Assembly: GCF_030811655.1 (NCBI RefSeq)
Contig: NZ_JAUSRE010000010.1
Location: forward strand, 62,001-126,000
Length of the DNA stretch: 64,000 nucleotides
From: Pseudarthrobacter enclensis
Lineage (GTDB): Bacteria > Actinomycetota > Actinomycetes > Actinomycetales > Micrococcaceae
Direction: 5' to 3'
This document shows positions 27,214-35,276 of this stretch, piece by piece (the first letter of the stretch is position 1; each line of letters begins with the position of its first letter). A program made the translations under genes and the position numbers. Below the pieces are notes generated by a model that worked only from the letters and a program-made list of their open reading frames with translations, made no database searches and was not told where the DNA came from.

Positions 27214-28173
27214 ATGATCGCGACCATTCCCGACGCACGGACAAAAAGGACTTCCCGCCCTGGCCAGCAGACCCAGTCGGGAGGTTCCCGGTCCCGACGT
27301 CGGCGCAACGTCCGAGATGCGGCGGCCGCAGCTGGTTTCCTCGCGCCGTTCGTCATCCTTACCTTGGTCTTCCAGTACGTCCCGCTGGCCGTGCTCGCCC
27401 GAGACAGTGTCCACCAGTTCACGCTCTTCAACCCGGAAATGGCTGAGTTCGTCGGCGGACAGAACTTCGTCCGGGTCTTCTCGGACCCTGAGACAGTGCA
27501 GTCCCTGATCGTAACCGGTTGGTTTATGGTGGTATTTCTGGCCGTCGTCGTGCCGCTGGGCCTCCTGATTGCCGTGTACCTGAACGGCCGACTGCCTGCC
27601 CGGGGATTGGTACGAACCATGGTCTTCCTGCCGGTCGTCACATCCTCTGTGGTGGTAGCGACCATGTGGACGTTCATGCTTGCGCAGTCCGGGCTGATCA
27701 GCGGGCTCCTGTCCAGCGCAGGCGTGCCTCCCATCAACTTCCTCACAAACAAAGACACCGCGCTAGCCGCCATCGTCATTATGTGCGTCTGGCAACAGGT
27801 TGGACTGGCGGCGGTGCTCTTCCTGGGCGGCCTCCAAGCCATCCCGGCAGACGTCCAGGAAGCGTCCGAGATTGACGGGGCCGGACCGGTCCGGAGACTG
27901 ATACATGTCACTATCCCTATGCTGTCCCGGACCACCGTCCTAGTTGTGGTGATGATGACCGTCTTTTCCCTGCAGGTCTTTGCCCCCGCTTTCATCATGA
28001 CGACAGGCGGTCCAGAGGGGAGCACAAATTTCGTGATGTACCACGTCTACCGGACAGCGTTCTTCCTGCAGGACCCGGGCTTCGCATCGGCGATCTCCAT
28101 TGTGGTGTTGGTCTTCGCGCTGACAATCAGTCTCATCCAAATGCGGCTACTGAAGATGAAATGGAACTTCTAA
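27214..28173 (+). CDS. ABC importer permease 1 (MalF-like)
   Basis: 319 residues with six predicted membrane helices. It carries the coupling motif EASEIDGAGPVRRLIHVTIPML of CUT1 permeases, which docks on the ATPase. The N-terminus is a basic cytoplasmic segment rich in Arg. The gene starts 3 bp after the binding-protein stop and ends 2 bp before the next permease, so the three are one operon. The likely partner ATPase is outside the window. Confidence 0.9.
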   Translation: MIATIPDARTKRTSRPGQQTQSGGSRSRRRRNVRDAAAAAGFLAPFVILTLVFQYVPLAVLARDSVHQFTLFNPEMAEFVGGQNFVRVFSDPETVQSLIVTGWFMVVFLAVVVPLGLLIAVYLNGRLPARGLVRTMVFLPVVTSSVVVATMWTFMLAQSGLISGLLSSAGVPPINFLTNKDTALAAIVIMCVWQQVGLAAVLFLGGLQAIPADVQEASEIDGAGPVRRLIHVTIPMLSRTTVLVVVMMTVFSLQVFAPAFIMTTGGPEGSTNFVMYHVYRTAFFLQDPGFASAISIVVLVFALTISLIQMRLLKMKWNF

Positions 28174-28174
28174 G

Positions 28175-29014
28175 ATGAAAATCCCCAAGCCTAAATACCT
28201 TTGGACGACCCTCATTCTGCTGACAGTCCTAGCTGTCTTCGCTCTGCCCTATCTTTGGATCGTTTCGTCTGGTTTCAAATATCAGACCGCCATCTTCAAG
28301 GACATGGCCCCTGTCTCGTGGACAACGTTCCTGCCGATCGGCGCCGTAATGGACAACTTCGAGCAGCTCTTCACGGAAAAGGGGGTAGGCCGGGCCCTCG
28401 CAAACTCACTTGTGGTCGCCGCGATCGACGTGATCGGGGCCCTAATCGTATGCACGCTGGCGGCATATGCCCTGACACGCATCCGGTTCCGTGGACGCGG
28501 GGTCGTCTTCGCGCTGATCCTTGCCACGTTCATGCTTCCCGTTGAGGCAATGGTGGTCCCCCTGTATCGTGTCGTCTCCGGACTCGGGATCCAAGACACC
28601 CTGTGGGCCGTGGCCCTCCCCGGCGTTGCCAGCGTATTCGGGCTTTTCCTTCTGCGGCAGACATTCGACCAGGTCCCCACCGAACTGGACGAAGCGGCCC
28701 GCATTGACGGTGCCGGTCATATCCGGGTCTTCTGGTCGGTCATTCTGCCCAACGTGCGCACCGCCCTCGCCACCCTCATCCTGATTAAGTTCCTGTTCTC
28801 CTGGAACGCCTTCCTCTGGCCGCTGGTGGCCATCCAGACTCAAGAAAACCAGGTGATCCAAGTGGCCGTGGCACACTCGGCCGCCCCGGACTACCTGCCC
28901 AACTGGGGCCTGACATTCGCAGGAACGGCCGTCGCCACAGTCCCGCTCCTAATCCTGTTCCTCTTCCTGCAGCGTTACTTCGTCCGAGGCCTCGCCACCA
29001 CCGGCCTCAAGTAA
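28175..29014 (+). CDS. ABC importer permease 2 (MalG-like)
   Basis: 279 residues with six predicted membrane helices and the EAA coupling loop DEAARIDGAGHIRVFWSVILP. The C-terminus (FLQRYFVRGLATTGLK) is typical of MalG-like CUT1 permeases. It forms the heterodimeric channel with the preceding permease. It is the last gene of the riboside/flavin region on this strand. Confidence 0.9.
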   Translation: MKIPKPKYLWTTLILLTVLAVFALPYLWIVSSGFKYQTAIFKDMAPVSWTTFLPIGAVMDNFEQLFTEKGVGRALANSLVVAAIDVIGALIVCTLAAYALTRIRFRGRGVVFALILATFMLPVEAMVVPLYRVVSGLGIQDTLWAVALPGVASVFGLFLLRQTFDQVPTELDEAARIDGAGHIRVFWSVILPNVRTALATLILIKFLFSWNAFLWPLVAIQTQENQVIQVAVAHSAAPDYLPNWGLTFAGTAVATVPLLILFLFLQRYFVRGLATTGLK

Positions 29015-29866
29015 CCTCAGCAGACTCGAATAACCAACTGCGAGGCGTTACGCCTCAGCAAACCTAGGACAGGGTCCGGCTGAGCCTTGGGTACAAAGGC
29101 ATGATCCTGACAGCTGCCCGCGCCAGCGGACGCCCGTATGGGCGCGATCCTGCGAGCATGGACTTTTCGGCGGAAGGCCGCCAGGTGCGCCTACCCTTCT
29201 GATCCGGGCAGGTGGCCTTCCCCCGGGTGGCGGGATGATCTGTTTCTCACTAAGGGCCAACCCCCAAAGGCTGGCCCAGTCCAACGACGAACACGCACGA
29301 CTCGTCGAGCTCTACCGACAACGCGACATGGAAGGCATCGTCAGCCTAACCGTTGAACAGCTCAGAACTACGTTGACCACCATTGAAGAAGGACACGAAC
29401 GAGGCGTTCTCTGACTCACTGCTAATTCCGAATCGGTAAAGCCTGTCGTAGCGACATCTCTTCCGTCTTGCCACCCACGCCTTCAAACTCTGAATCGGGA
29501 GCGGCTCCGTCTCAGACCGCAACCGGCACAGCGAATCAGGCCTGTTCTGATTGGAGGGGCTACCCATCTAAAGTTCGGATCACTCGCCGATAATGTTGAT
29601 TCCGTAGGCAGTCATCGCGTTGGACGGGATGATGAGCAGCGGCGACCTTGCGGCCGGCCGGCCGTCCGTTACTCATTTCGCGGGCGCAACCCGAGGCGAG
29701 GTCTGCTTGGGTGTCAGAAAAATCTTGGACTCTGCCTGTCGGTGACTGTCAGGAGTGTCACGCAGACCGTTATCGGGACCCCGGCGGCAGTGGCGAGCCC
29801 CCAGCGACCTCCGTGCCTGAACAAACCATTGTCACAGCCTAAGTTCTCTAGTTTTCACAAAAGCGT
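29015..29866. other. gene-poor stretch with one gene remnant
   Basis: Apart from the GntR-like fragment at 29235-29414, nothing recognisable. A short GAGGCG-TTA-CGCCTC hairpin lies at about 29042-29056, some 28 bp after the permease stop; it could act as a weak terminator, though no T-run follows. Confidence 0.5.
29235..29414 (+). pseudogene. remnant of a GntR/FCD-type regulator C-terminus
   Basis: A 59-codon frame ends at TGA 29412-29414. Its second half (EHARLVELYRQRDMEGIVSL and then a helix ending EEGHERGVL) resembles the last helices of FCD effector domains in GntR-family regulators. The DNA-binding part and most of the effector domain are absent. It is interpreted as a gene fragment left by rearrangement; the family match is moderate. 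Confidence 0.45.
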
Positions 29867-30730
29867 TCATGCCGGCTCTTGCCCGAGGTAGTGATCTACT
29901 ATCTCTCCTCCGGTGGCCATCCACACCCGATCATGGGAGGTGATGTATCGAAGGGCGCTATCCAACGCGTCGACGCGGTGGGGGACTCCGATGATGTAGG
30001 GATGTAGGCAAATGGCCATGACCCGTCCTGACGTGGAACCTTCACGGTAAAGAACATCAAATTGACGACGGATCATCGTTTCGAACTGTTCGGCGGTGCA
30101 GTTGCGGTACTCGAAGGCAAGTTTGTCATTGATTTCCATCGAGTAGTTTAGAGAAACCAATTCCGTGTCTCGCACTCGCATTCGGTAGGGTTGATCGTCG
30201 TTAACCCAGTCCGCTACATACTTGACGCCCTCCTCCACGAGGAAATCCAAGGTATTCCACGTCTCGATAAGTCCCGAACCTAGCCATCCGATAGGTTTCT
30301 TGCCTGTGAATTGTTCAATTTTTGCGAGAGAGTCGCGAATAATCCGCTGCTCCTCCGTTGGATCCACTTGGTTCAAATAGCGCGTATTGCTCTCGTTGTG
30401 ACCCAGGAATTCCCATCCGAGGCGGACGGCTTCCTCCACGATTTCAGGGTATGCATCGCAGACTTCGCTGTTCAGTGCTGCCGTGGCCCGGATGCCATGT
30501 CGCTCCAACACTTCCATTACTCGCCAGATACCCACCCTGGCGCCGTAATCCCGTATCGAGAAGGCCGGAACGTTCGGAATCGTATCGCCCTTCTCAATGT
30601 GTTCGTTTAGCGCAAAGGACTCAAGATTGGGGATGACCCAGAGAGCGAGTTTTGCATTTCCGGGCCAGGTTATTTTCGCCCTCTTATTGATGGGAAGATA
30701 GGGGAAGGGACCGCTTCGGTGGCTTTCCAT
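29867..30730 (-). CDS. PuuE/cyclic-imide-hydrolase-like polysaccharide deacetylase
   Basis: About 287 residues of the NodB-like (polysaccharide deacetylase) fold in the variant used by PuuE allantoinase and bacterial cyclic imide hydrolases: RDYGARVGIWRVMEVLERHG, ATAALNSEVCDAYPEIVEEA, LGWEFLGHNESNTR and late CLHPYIIGVPHR. These enzymes hydrolyse ring amides rather than sugar N-acetyl groups. ATG 30730 follows AAAGGAG; a longer frame to 30814 lacks a site. It is downstream of an MFS carrier in the same direction, with an isochorismatase-fold amidase nearby. This suggests imide ring opening followed by half-amide hydrolysis. Confidence 0.8.
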   Translation of the reverse strand: MESHRSGPFPYLPINKRAKITWPGNAKLALWVIPNLESFALNEHIEKGDTIPNVPAFSIRDYGARVGIWRVMEVLERHGIRATAALNSEVCDAYPEIVEEAVRLGWEFLGHNESNTRYLNQVDPTEEQRIIRDSLAKIEQFTGKKPIGWLGSGLIETWNTLDFLVEEGVKYVADWVNDDQPYRMRVRDTELVSLNYSMEINDKLAFEYRNCTAEQFETMIRRQFDVLYREGSTSGRVMAICLHPYIIGVPHRVDALDSALRYITSHDRVWMATGGEIVDHYLGQEPA

Positions 30731-30850
30731 ATCGACAAGCTCTCCTTTTGCTAATTGCACCGGGTGCGCGGTGGCTGCGGAAACATGGATCCGCAGCCAC
30801 CGAGGAACGATCATCTCCCGTCCACGCTAGGACTGGGACGGCTAGGTACT

Positions 30851-32149
30851 CTAGTATTTCTGTGGGATTAGCACGGCTATGAATGCTGCTGCAATTGCCA
30901 GGCACACTGCCATGAAGCTGAACGACGGTAGATAGCTTCCGCCGCTGCTCCCAATAAGGATTCCGACAATGAAAGGGCTCAAAGTCGACAGGCCCTGGGA
31001 GACCAGATTCATGATTCCTGCCGCCCGGCCGATAGTGCTGTTGTTTACCGTCTGCTGCAGGAGTGTCTGGATCATCAGCATCCCCACAGCCTGGAACATC
31101 AGGGCGCCGACCAAAAAGATGATCGTGGTTGGAAGACTTGCGGTGTTGATCGCCAGGAAAACGCACCCCGCTGCTAACAGGAAGCCGGCCGCTCCGAAGG
31201 GTGCGCGCCGCATCAGCTTGTCGGAGAGATATCCGCTGCCGTAAATCGTGATCAGGGTACAGGCGTAGATCAACGAAGTGATATTTCCCATGGACTGCAT
31301 AGGAACCCCGCGGGCCTGATGCAGGTAAGAGGGAAGCCAGGTAGACCAACCCCAGAAAAAGAAGTTGTTGAAAAGGAACGCCAGGGTGATCATCCAGAAG
31401 CGGTAGTCCTTGATGAACGCGTACTTCGGCCCGTCATCGGTGTCCTGACTCGTACGGGAAGTCGTATTTTCGGCCGGGCGGCCGAAATCAATGTAGGCCA
31501 GCTCCTCGTCGCTCACTGAGGGATGTTCCGCGGGTTTGTTGCGGGTGAGAAAGAAGGCCATAGGGATACAAATAAGGACCGTGGCCACCGTCAGGATGTA
31601 GAAGGACGCCCTCCAGTCGAATGCGGTGATAATTCCAGCCAGCGCGAAACCTGCGATGGCTGGGCCAATCATGGTTCCGCTGTACCAAACTGATGAAGCC
31701 CGAGCGCGTTCCTTATCCGGGAACCAGTTATAAACGAACGTGTTGCAGACGGGATACAGGACCGCCTCACCGAATCCGAGGACGACCCGCCAAACGAGGA
31801 GGCTTTCAAAACTGCTGGAGACGCCGAACATGAAGATGGCAAGGGCCCAGATGGCCATGCCGACAACAAGGCTTGTGCGGGCACCCCACTTGGTCACTAG
31901 TGCACCCCAAGCAGGCATGCCGGCGGCATAGGCCACCAGCATGGCAGTTGTCAGAAGCCCGAGCCTGCCGGGCTGACCGAGCAGAGCAGTGTCCTCAAGA
32001 AATCCCTTGTCAGCCATGACGACGCCAACGCTTATTTTGTCCATCATGCCGATGACCCATGAAATTACCAGCGTGGTGGTGATATGCGTCCACCGGATCG
32101 AGCTGGAAGTCTTGACCTGCTTCATTGCAGGTCGAGTTTCAGTACTCAT
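30851..32149 (-). CDS. MFS transporter (anion:cation symporter type)
   Basis: 432 residues and 12 predicted membrane helices. The WFPDKERARASSVWYSGTMIG segment after helix 4 is typical of the ACS/phthalate-permease group, which takes up organic anions such as phthalate, glucarate or allantoate. ATG with GGAGGG upstream. It leads a two-gene operon with the imide-hydrolase-like gene 120 bp downstream. A promoter candidate lies about 285 nt upstream, leaving a long leader. Confidence 0.88.
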   Translation of the reverse strand: MSTETRPAMKQVKTSSSIRWTHITTTLVISWVIGMMDKISVGVVMADKGFLEDTALLGQPGRLGLLTTAMLVAYAAGMPAWGALVTKWGARTSLVVGMAIWALAIFMFGVSSSFESLLVWRVVLGFGEAVLYPVCNTFVYNWFPDKERARASSVWYSGTMIGPAIAGFALAGIITAFDWRASFYILTVATVLICIPMAFFLTRNKPAEHPSVSDEELAYIDFGRPAENTTSRTSQDTDDGPKYAFIKDYRFWMITLAFLFNNFFFWGWSTWLPSYLHQARGVPMQSMGNITSLIYACTLITIYGSGYLSDKLMRRAPFGAAGFLLAAGCVFLAINTASLPTTIIFLVGALMFQAVGMLMIQTLLQQTVNNSTIGRAAGIMNLVSQGLSTLSPFIVGILIGSSGGSYLPSFSFMAVCLAIAAAFIAVLIPQKY

Positions 32150-32435
32150 TCACAATTCCCTCCATAATTACTCCTCAATCTTTGACTGCATGCTTTGGTC
32201 TTCGGTCCCAGACTCGGAAAACCATGGGCATGCCTTATACAAAAGGGGCCGCACCCCAATTCCTTGACGACGAATTTTACGACCATGAACGGGGTATGGG
32301 CCTTGGTTCCGTCCTGGCACCTAAGTTTGTCGACGGAAGGGGCAGGAAAGTCCTTGGGATTCAGCTCGAAGAACAGCTAGGACTCTTGGGGCAGCGGATT
32401 TTGCAGAAATGTTTTCCGCAGGACAAATTACGATA
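32150..32435 (-). other. long 5' leader of MFS operon
   Basis: If the promoter at 32436-32464 is used, the transcript has about 280 nt before the MFS start. No known riboswitch was recognised. On the opposite strand a 70-codon frame (32224-32436) exists, but it has no ribosome site and no recognised family. Confidence 0.35.
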
Positions 32436-32464
32436 ATGCTAAATCTAAGCTCGATAGGTGTCAA
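32436..32464 (-). promoter_or_regulatory. promoter for MFS / imide hydrolase operon
   Basis: On the minus strand a perfect -35 TTGACA (plus 32459-32464) and -10 TAGCAT (plus 32436-32441) are separated by exactly 17 nt. Confidence 0.6.
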
Positions 32465-32735
32465 CAGGCCGCGCCTAAGAATTGCCTTCTACTAGTGGCA
32501 GATTTTGTAGGGCAAAAATAACTCTTACTTAAGGTGATCCATGCTTATTTGCCAGTCATTCGCGCACCGGTTTTTATGAGGACCAAAAATGGCTTGCTCT
32601 ACCTGAGCGCTGCATGTCAAAAAAGCCGCGGCTGAAACTCACAAGCCAAGTCCGTCGTAGCCCTTGGACGACTAGAATTCAAACCTTAGAGATGGGTAGA
32701 AGTAATTAGATTCTGCCATTTTCCGGTCAATAACC
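32465..32735. other. A/T-richer intergenic stretch
   Basis: About 270 bp with lower GC than the neighbours and no recognisable gene. It lies between the 3' end of the isochorismatase-fold gene and the MFS promoter, both on the minus strand. No strong terminator was seen. Confidence 0.45.
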
Positions 32736-33509
32736 TCACCGCCGCACCAGCAGCTTGAGGAGTGTCTCCGAGGACAAGACGTCGGCATACTTATGATGCA
32801 TATCGAATAGATTGACGCAATGATTAAGCCAAGAGCGATCAAACACGGCATCCTCTACGACGGCGACATGAAAACCATTGGAATACGCGTCGACTACCGA
32901 GGCCCGCACGCACCCAGAGGTGCTCTCTCCGATGACAATGACAGTGTCTATACCCTGTCGGACTAGCTCGGCCACGAGCTGCGTCCCGTAAAAGGCACTG
33001 GCTCTTTCCTTCTCAATTATGGCTTCGCCCGGCTTTGGGGCGCAGAGAGGGTGGAATTCGTAGGCTTCTCCTCCCCCCCGGCCTTTTCGATTAGTGGCCG
33101 ACAGAGTTTTTGCCCGGCTGGCGGTGATGTGCACCACCGGCATTCCCACGGCCCTGGCATGTGACAGGACTTCAGTAATAGGCCCCAGAGCCGCATGGGC
33201 GTAGCGGCCGCAGGTGGAGGGAAACTGCTGGCACAGATCCTCAGGAGCATGAGGCCCGCCTTCAAAGACCAAATTATAAAGGTCGATGGCAAGGACGGCG
33301 GGGCGAGGGCCCACTCCCAACGGACGCTCGTAGGAAGTGTAAATCTTCCGCATTGAATCATCGGAAATATCTTCCCAGCAATGACGATCCGTCTGCCAAG
33401 GAACTGTCGAAGACAGCATCTCAACCATTCTTTCAGAGGGTTCGGCGGCATGGCCCCGAAATGGAGATACCGCGGCGGCCGCAGGGCTCGTGCCCGAGTG
33501 ACCGGGCAC
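32736..33509 (-). CDS. isochorismatase-fold cysteine amidohydrolase
   Basis: Up to 257 residues. The catalytic triad pattern of cysteine hydrolases is present: Asp in AVLAIDLYN, Lys in AIIEKERASAF, Cys in STSGCVRAS. The family includes N-carbamoylsarcosine amidase, maleamate amidohydrolase and other half-amidases that release ammonia. ATG 33428 (MVEMLSS) is an alternative start, which would drop 27 poorly conserved residues. It stands between the imide-hydrolase/MFS operon and the TctCBA operon, all on the minus strand. It could convert a half-amide to a dicarboxylate. Weak similarity to the second such gene at 58058 is visible around the active site. Confidence 0.82.
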   Translation of the reverse strand: MPGHSGTSPAAAAVSPFRGHAAEPSERMVEMLSSTVPWQTDRHCWEDISDDSMRKIYTSYERPLGVGPRPAVLAIDLYNLVFEGGPHAPEDLCQQFPSTCGRYAHAALGPITEVLSHARAVGMPVVHITASRAKTLSATNRKGRGGGEAYEFHPLCAPKPGEAIIEKERASAFYGTQLVAELVRQGIDTVIVIGESTSGCVRASVVDAYSNGFHVAVVEDAVFDRSWLNHCVNLFDMHHKYADVLSSETLLKLLVRR

Positions 33510-33612
33510 AGCCTACATAATTTCAGATTAGGGCGGGGCGTAGATGGCACTGGTATAAAGACCGGTTGTGTCCCGATGATTTCCGGAACACAACCTGTCG
33601 GAACACCTGGGA

Positions 33613-34638
33613 TTAGCCGGCGTAGGCCTTGGTGATGAGGTCGACATACTCCTGCGGTGAGCCCATTACGTCGTTGACGAGCTTCTGCACGTCATCACCG
33701 CTCGTGTAGTGCACGGGGCGCTTGGCGTCGGTGGCGGCTTTGACGAACGCCTCATCAGTCATGACCTTTTTGAACGCCTCGCGGATTGCCTGCAGGGTGC
33801 CTGTATCCATGCCGGGAGGGGCGGCGAGGAGGCGTCCGCTGGAGATGAGTTTCGTGTGCAGTGTCGCCAGTTCTTTCTGGTCGTCCTTCACCGCGTCAAC
33901 CAGGTTTTGCACCCCATTAATCTCCTTTTCACCCGTGTTCTCACCGATGACGAGAATGGGTTTGAGGTCACCGGCGTTGATACCCGGTTGCTGGCTGCCG
34001 AGCGAGCGGGAGTGCAGGTCGACGTTGCCTTGGATGACGTTCAGGCTCGCTTCGTTGCTGGACTTGAAGCCTGTCACGACCTGGTTGTTCATGCCGAGCT
34101 GTTGGTTAAGGACGACGGCGTCAATGTACTCGTTTGAGCCTGGGCCGGTGGCTGCGAAGCGCTTGCCGCGGATGTCGTCAACGGAGGTGATGGCGGATGA
34201 CTTGCTGGTCACAAGTACGTCGGGTTCCGAGCTGATCTGGCCGATGTAAGTCATCTTTTTGGCGTCGTAAAGAACGCCATTGGTTTTCGCGATGGCTGCA
34301 CCGAGGTGGCCAGGGCCGTTCAGCAGCACGAGGGTCTTTCCGTCCGGCTTAGCGTGCACGACCTCATTTGTGGCGAGGATACCGCCGGCACCGGGCCTGT
34401 TCTCGACGATCACTGTGGCGCCCAGCTCGTCACCTAGCTTTGGGGCGACCATGCGTGCATAGGCGTCGTAACCCCCGCCTGGATCGAAGGGGACCACCAG
34501 AGTGATGGTTTGGTTCTTGAGCTTCGCCGCAGCCTCTTGCGGGGAGGTTGACGCCCCCGCGGCGCTTGTCGACGAGCAGCCGGTGAGCGCGCCGCCGACG
34601 AGGGTGAGGGCGGCGAGCCCGAATGCGAGTTTGCGCAT
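33613..34638 (-). CDS. tctC: TctC-type tripartite tricarboxylate transporter binding protein
   Basis: About 341 residues. A lipoprotein signal ends in LTGC. The mature protein begins ITLVVPFDPGGGYDAYARMV and has VIVENRPGAGG, the hallmark strands of Bug/TctC receptors. These bind carboxylates with the two conserved loops. ATG 34638 follows AAAGGA; the longer frame to 34935 runs into TctB and is discarded. It is the third gene of the tctABC operon. Specificity is unknown; aromatic carboxylates such as phthalate are transported by related systems. Confidence 0.9.
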   Translation of the reverse strand: MRKLAFGLAALTLVGGALTGCSSTSAAGASTSPQEAAAKLKNQTITLVVPFDPGGGYDAYARMVAPKLGDELGATVIVENRPGAGGILATNEVVHAKPDGKTLVLLNGPGHLGAAIAKTNGVLYDAKKMTYIGQISSEPDVLVTSKSSAITSVDDIRGKRFAATGPGSNEYIDAVVLNQQLGMNNQVVTGFKSSNEASLNVIQGNVDLHSRSLGSQQPGINAGDLKPILVIGENTGEKEINGVQNLVDAVKDDQKELATLHTKLISSGRLLAAPPGMDTGTLQAIREAFKKVMTDEAFVKAATDAKRPVHYTSGDDVQKLVNDVMGSPQEYVDLITKAYAG

Positions 34639-34724
34639 AGGATCAGGTCCTTTCGATTCTTTTGCACCCCAGGCGTGCGCGATTGGGGCGGTGGCAGGGG
34701 AGAGAAGGGCAGTAAGGGCAGAGG

Positions 34725-35276
34725 TCAGCCGAGACCGAGCAGCCCGTCCGGCAATGGCAGTTTGAGGGTGATCTCGAAAATTCCGTAAATGACGCCACCG
34801 AGCACGGCAGCGTAAATCCAGGAGAACCACCAGGATTTGGCTGCCTGATAGCGGAGATAGCCTGCGGTGAAGGCAACCACTGCGACGTAGATGCCAAAAA
34901 TCACCAGCGCTATGAAGAAGCCGCCAAGCCAGCAAATGGATGTGATCCAGTCGCGCTTGGAGAGGTTCTTGAAGAACTCGTACTCCTGCTCGGCCACCGA
35001 CTTTGCGGCCCCGGGGACATCGGGTTCCGGGGAGTGCGGTTTGGGTGGAAAGAACAGCACCCGTACGAGGAAGGACGCGCTGGCGATCGCCCCCATGCCG
35101 CTGACACCGAGCGGGAAGTAGGCTGCGAGGTCCCTCCAGCCCGTAGCCATAAGGAACGCCACGATAAACACCAGCAGCAGTACTGAGGTGATGATGAGGT
35201 CCGGCCTGTGCACCCGGCGCGACCGGGAGCCGCTCGCATCTGCATCTTCGGCTGGGTGAATCATTTCGGTGCTCAT
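34725..35276 (-). CDS. tctB: TctB-type small membrane subunit
   Basis: 183 residues with four to five predicted membrane helices and a charged central loop (PPKPHSPEPDVPGAAKSVAEQEYEFF). Size, position and topology fit TctB, the poorly conserved small permease subunit. Its start overlaps the TctA stop by four bases, and TctC begins about 86 bp further on. Confidence 0.85.
   Translation of the reverse strand: MSTEMIHPAEDADASGSRSRRVHRPDLIITSVLLLVFIVAFLMATGWRDLAAYFPLGVSGMGAIASASFLVRVLFFPPKPHSPEPDVPGAAKSVAEQEYEFFKNLSKRDWITSICWLGGFFIALVIFGIYVAVVAFTAGYLRYQAAKSWWFSWIYAAVLGGVIYGIFEITLKLPLPDGLLGLG

Noticed and set aside
32224..32436. 70-codon open frame antisense to the MFS leader
   Set aside because: No ribosome site, no recognised family, and it overlaps the promoter of the opposite strand.
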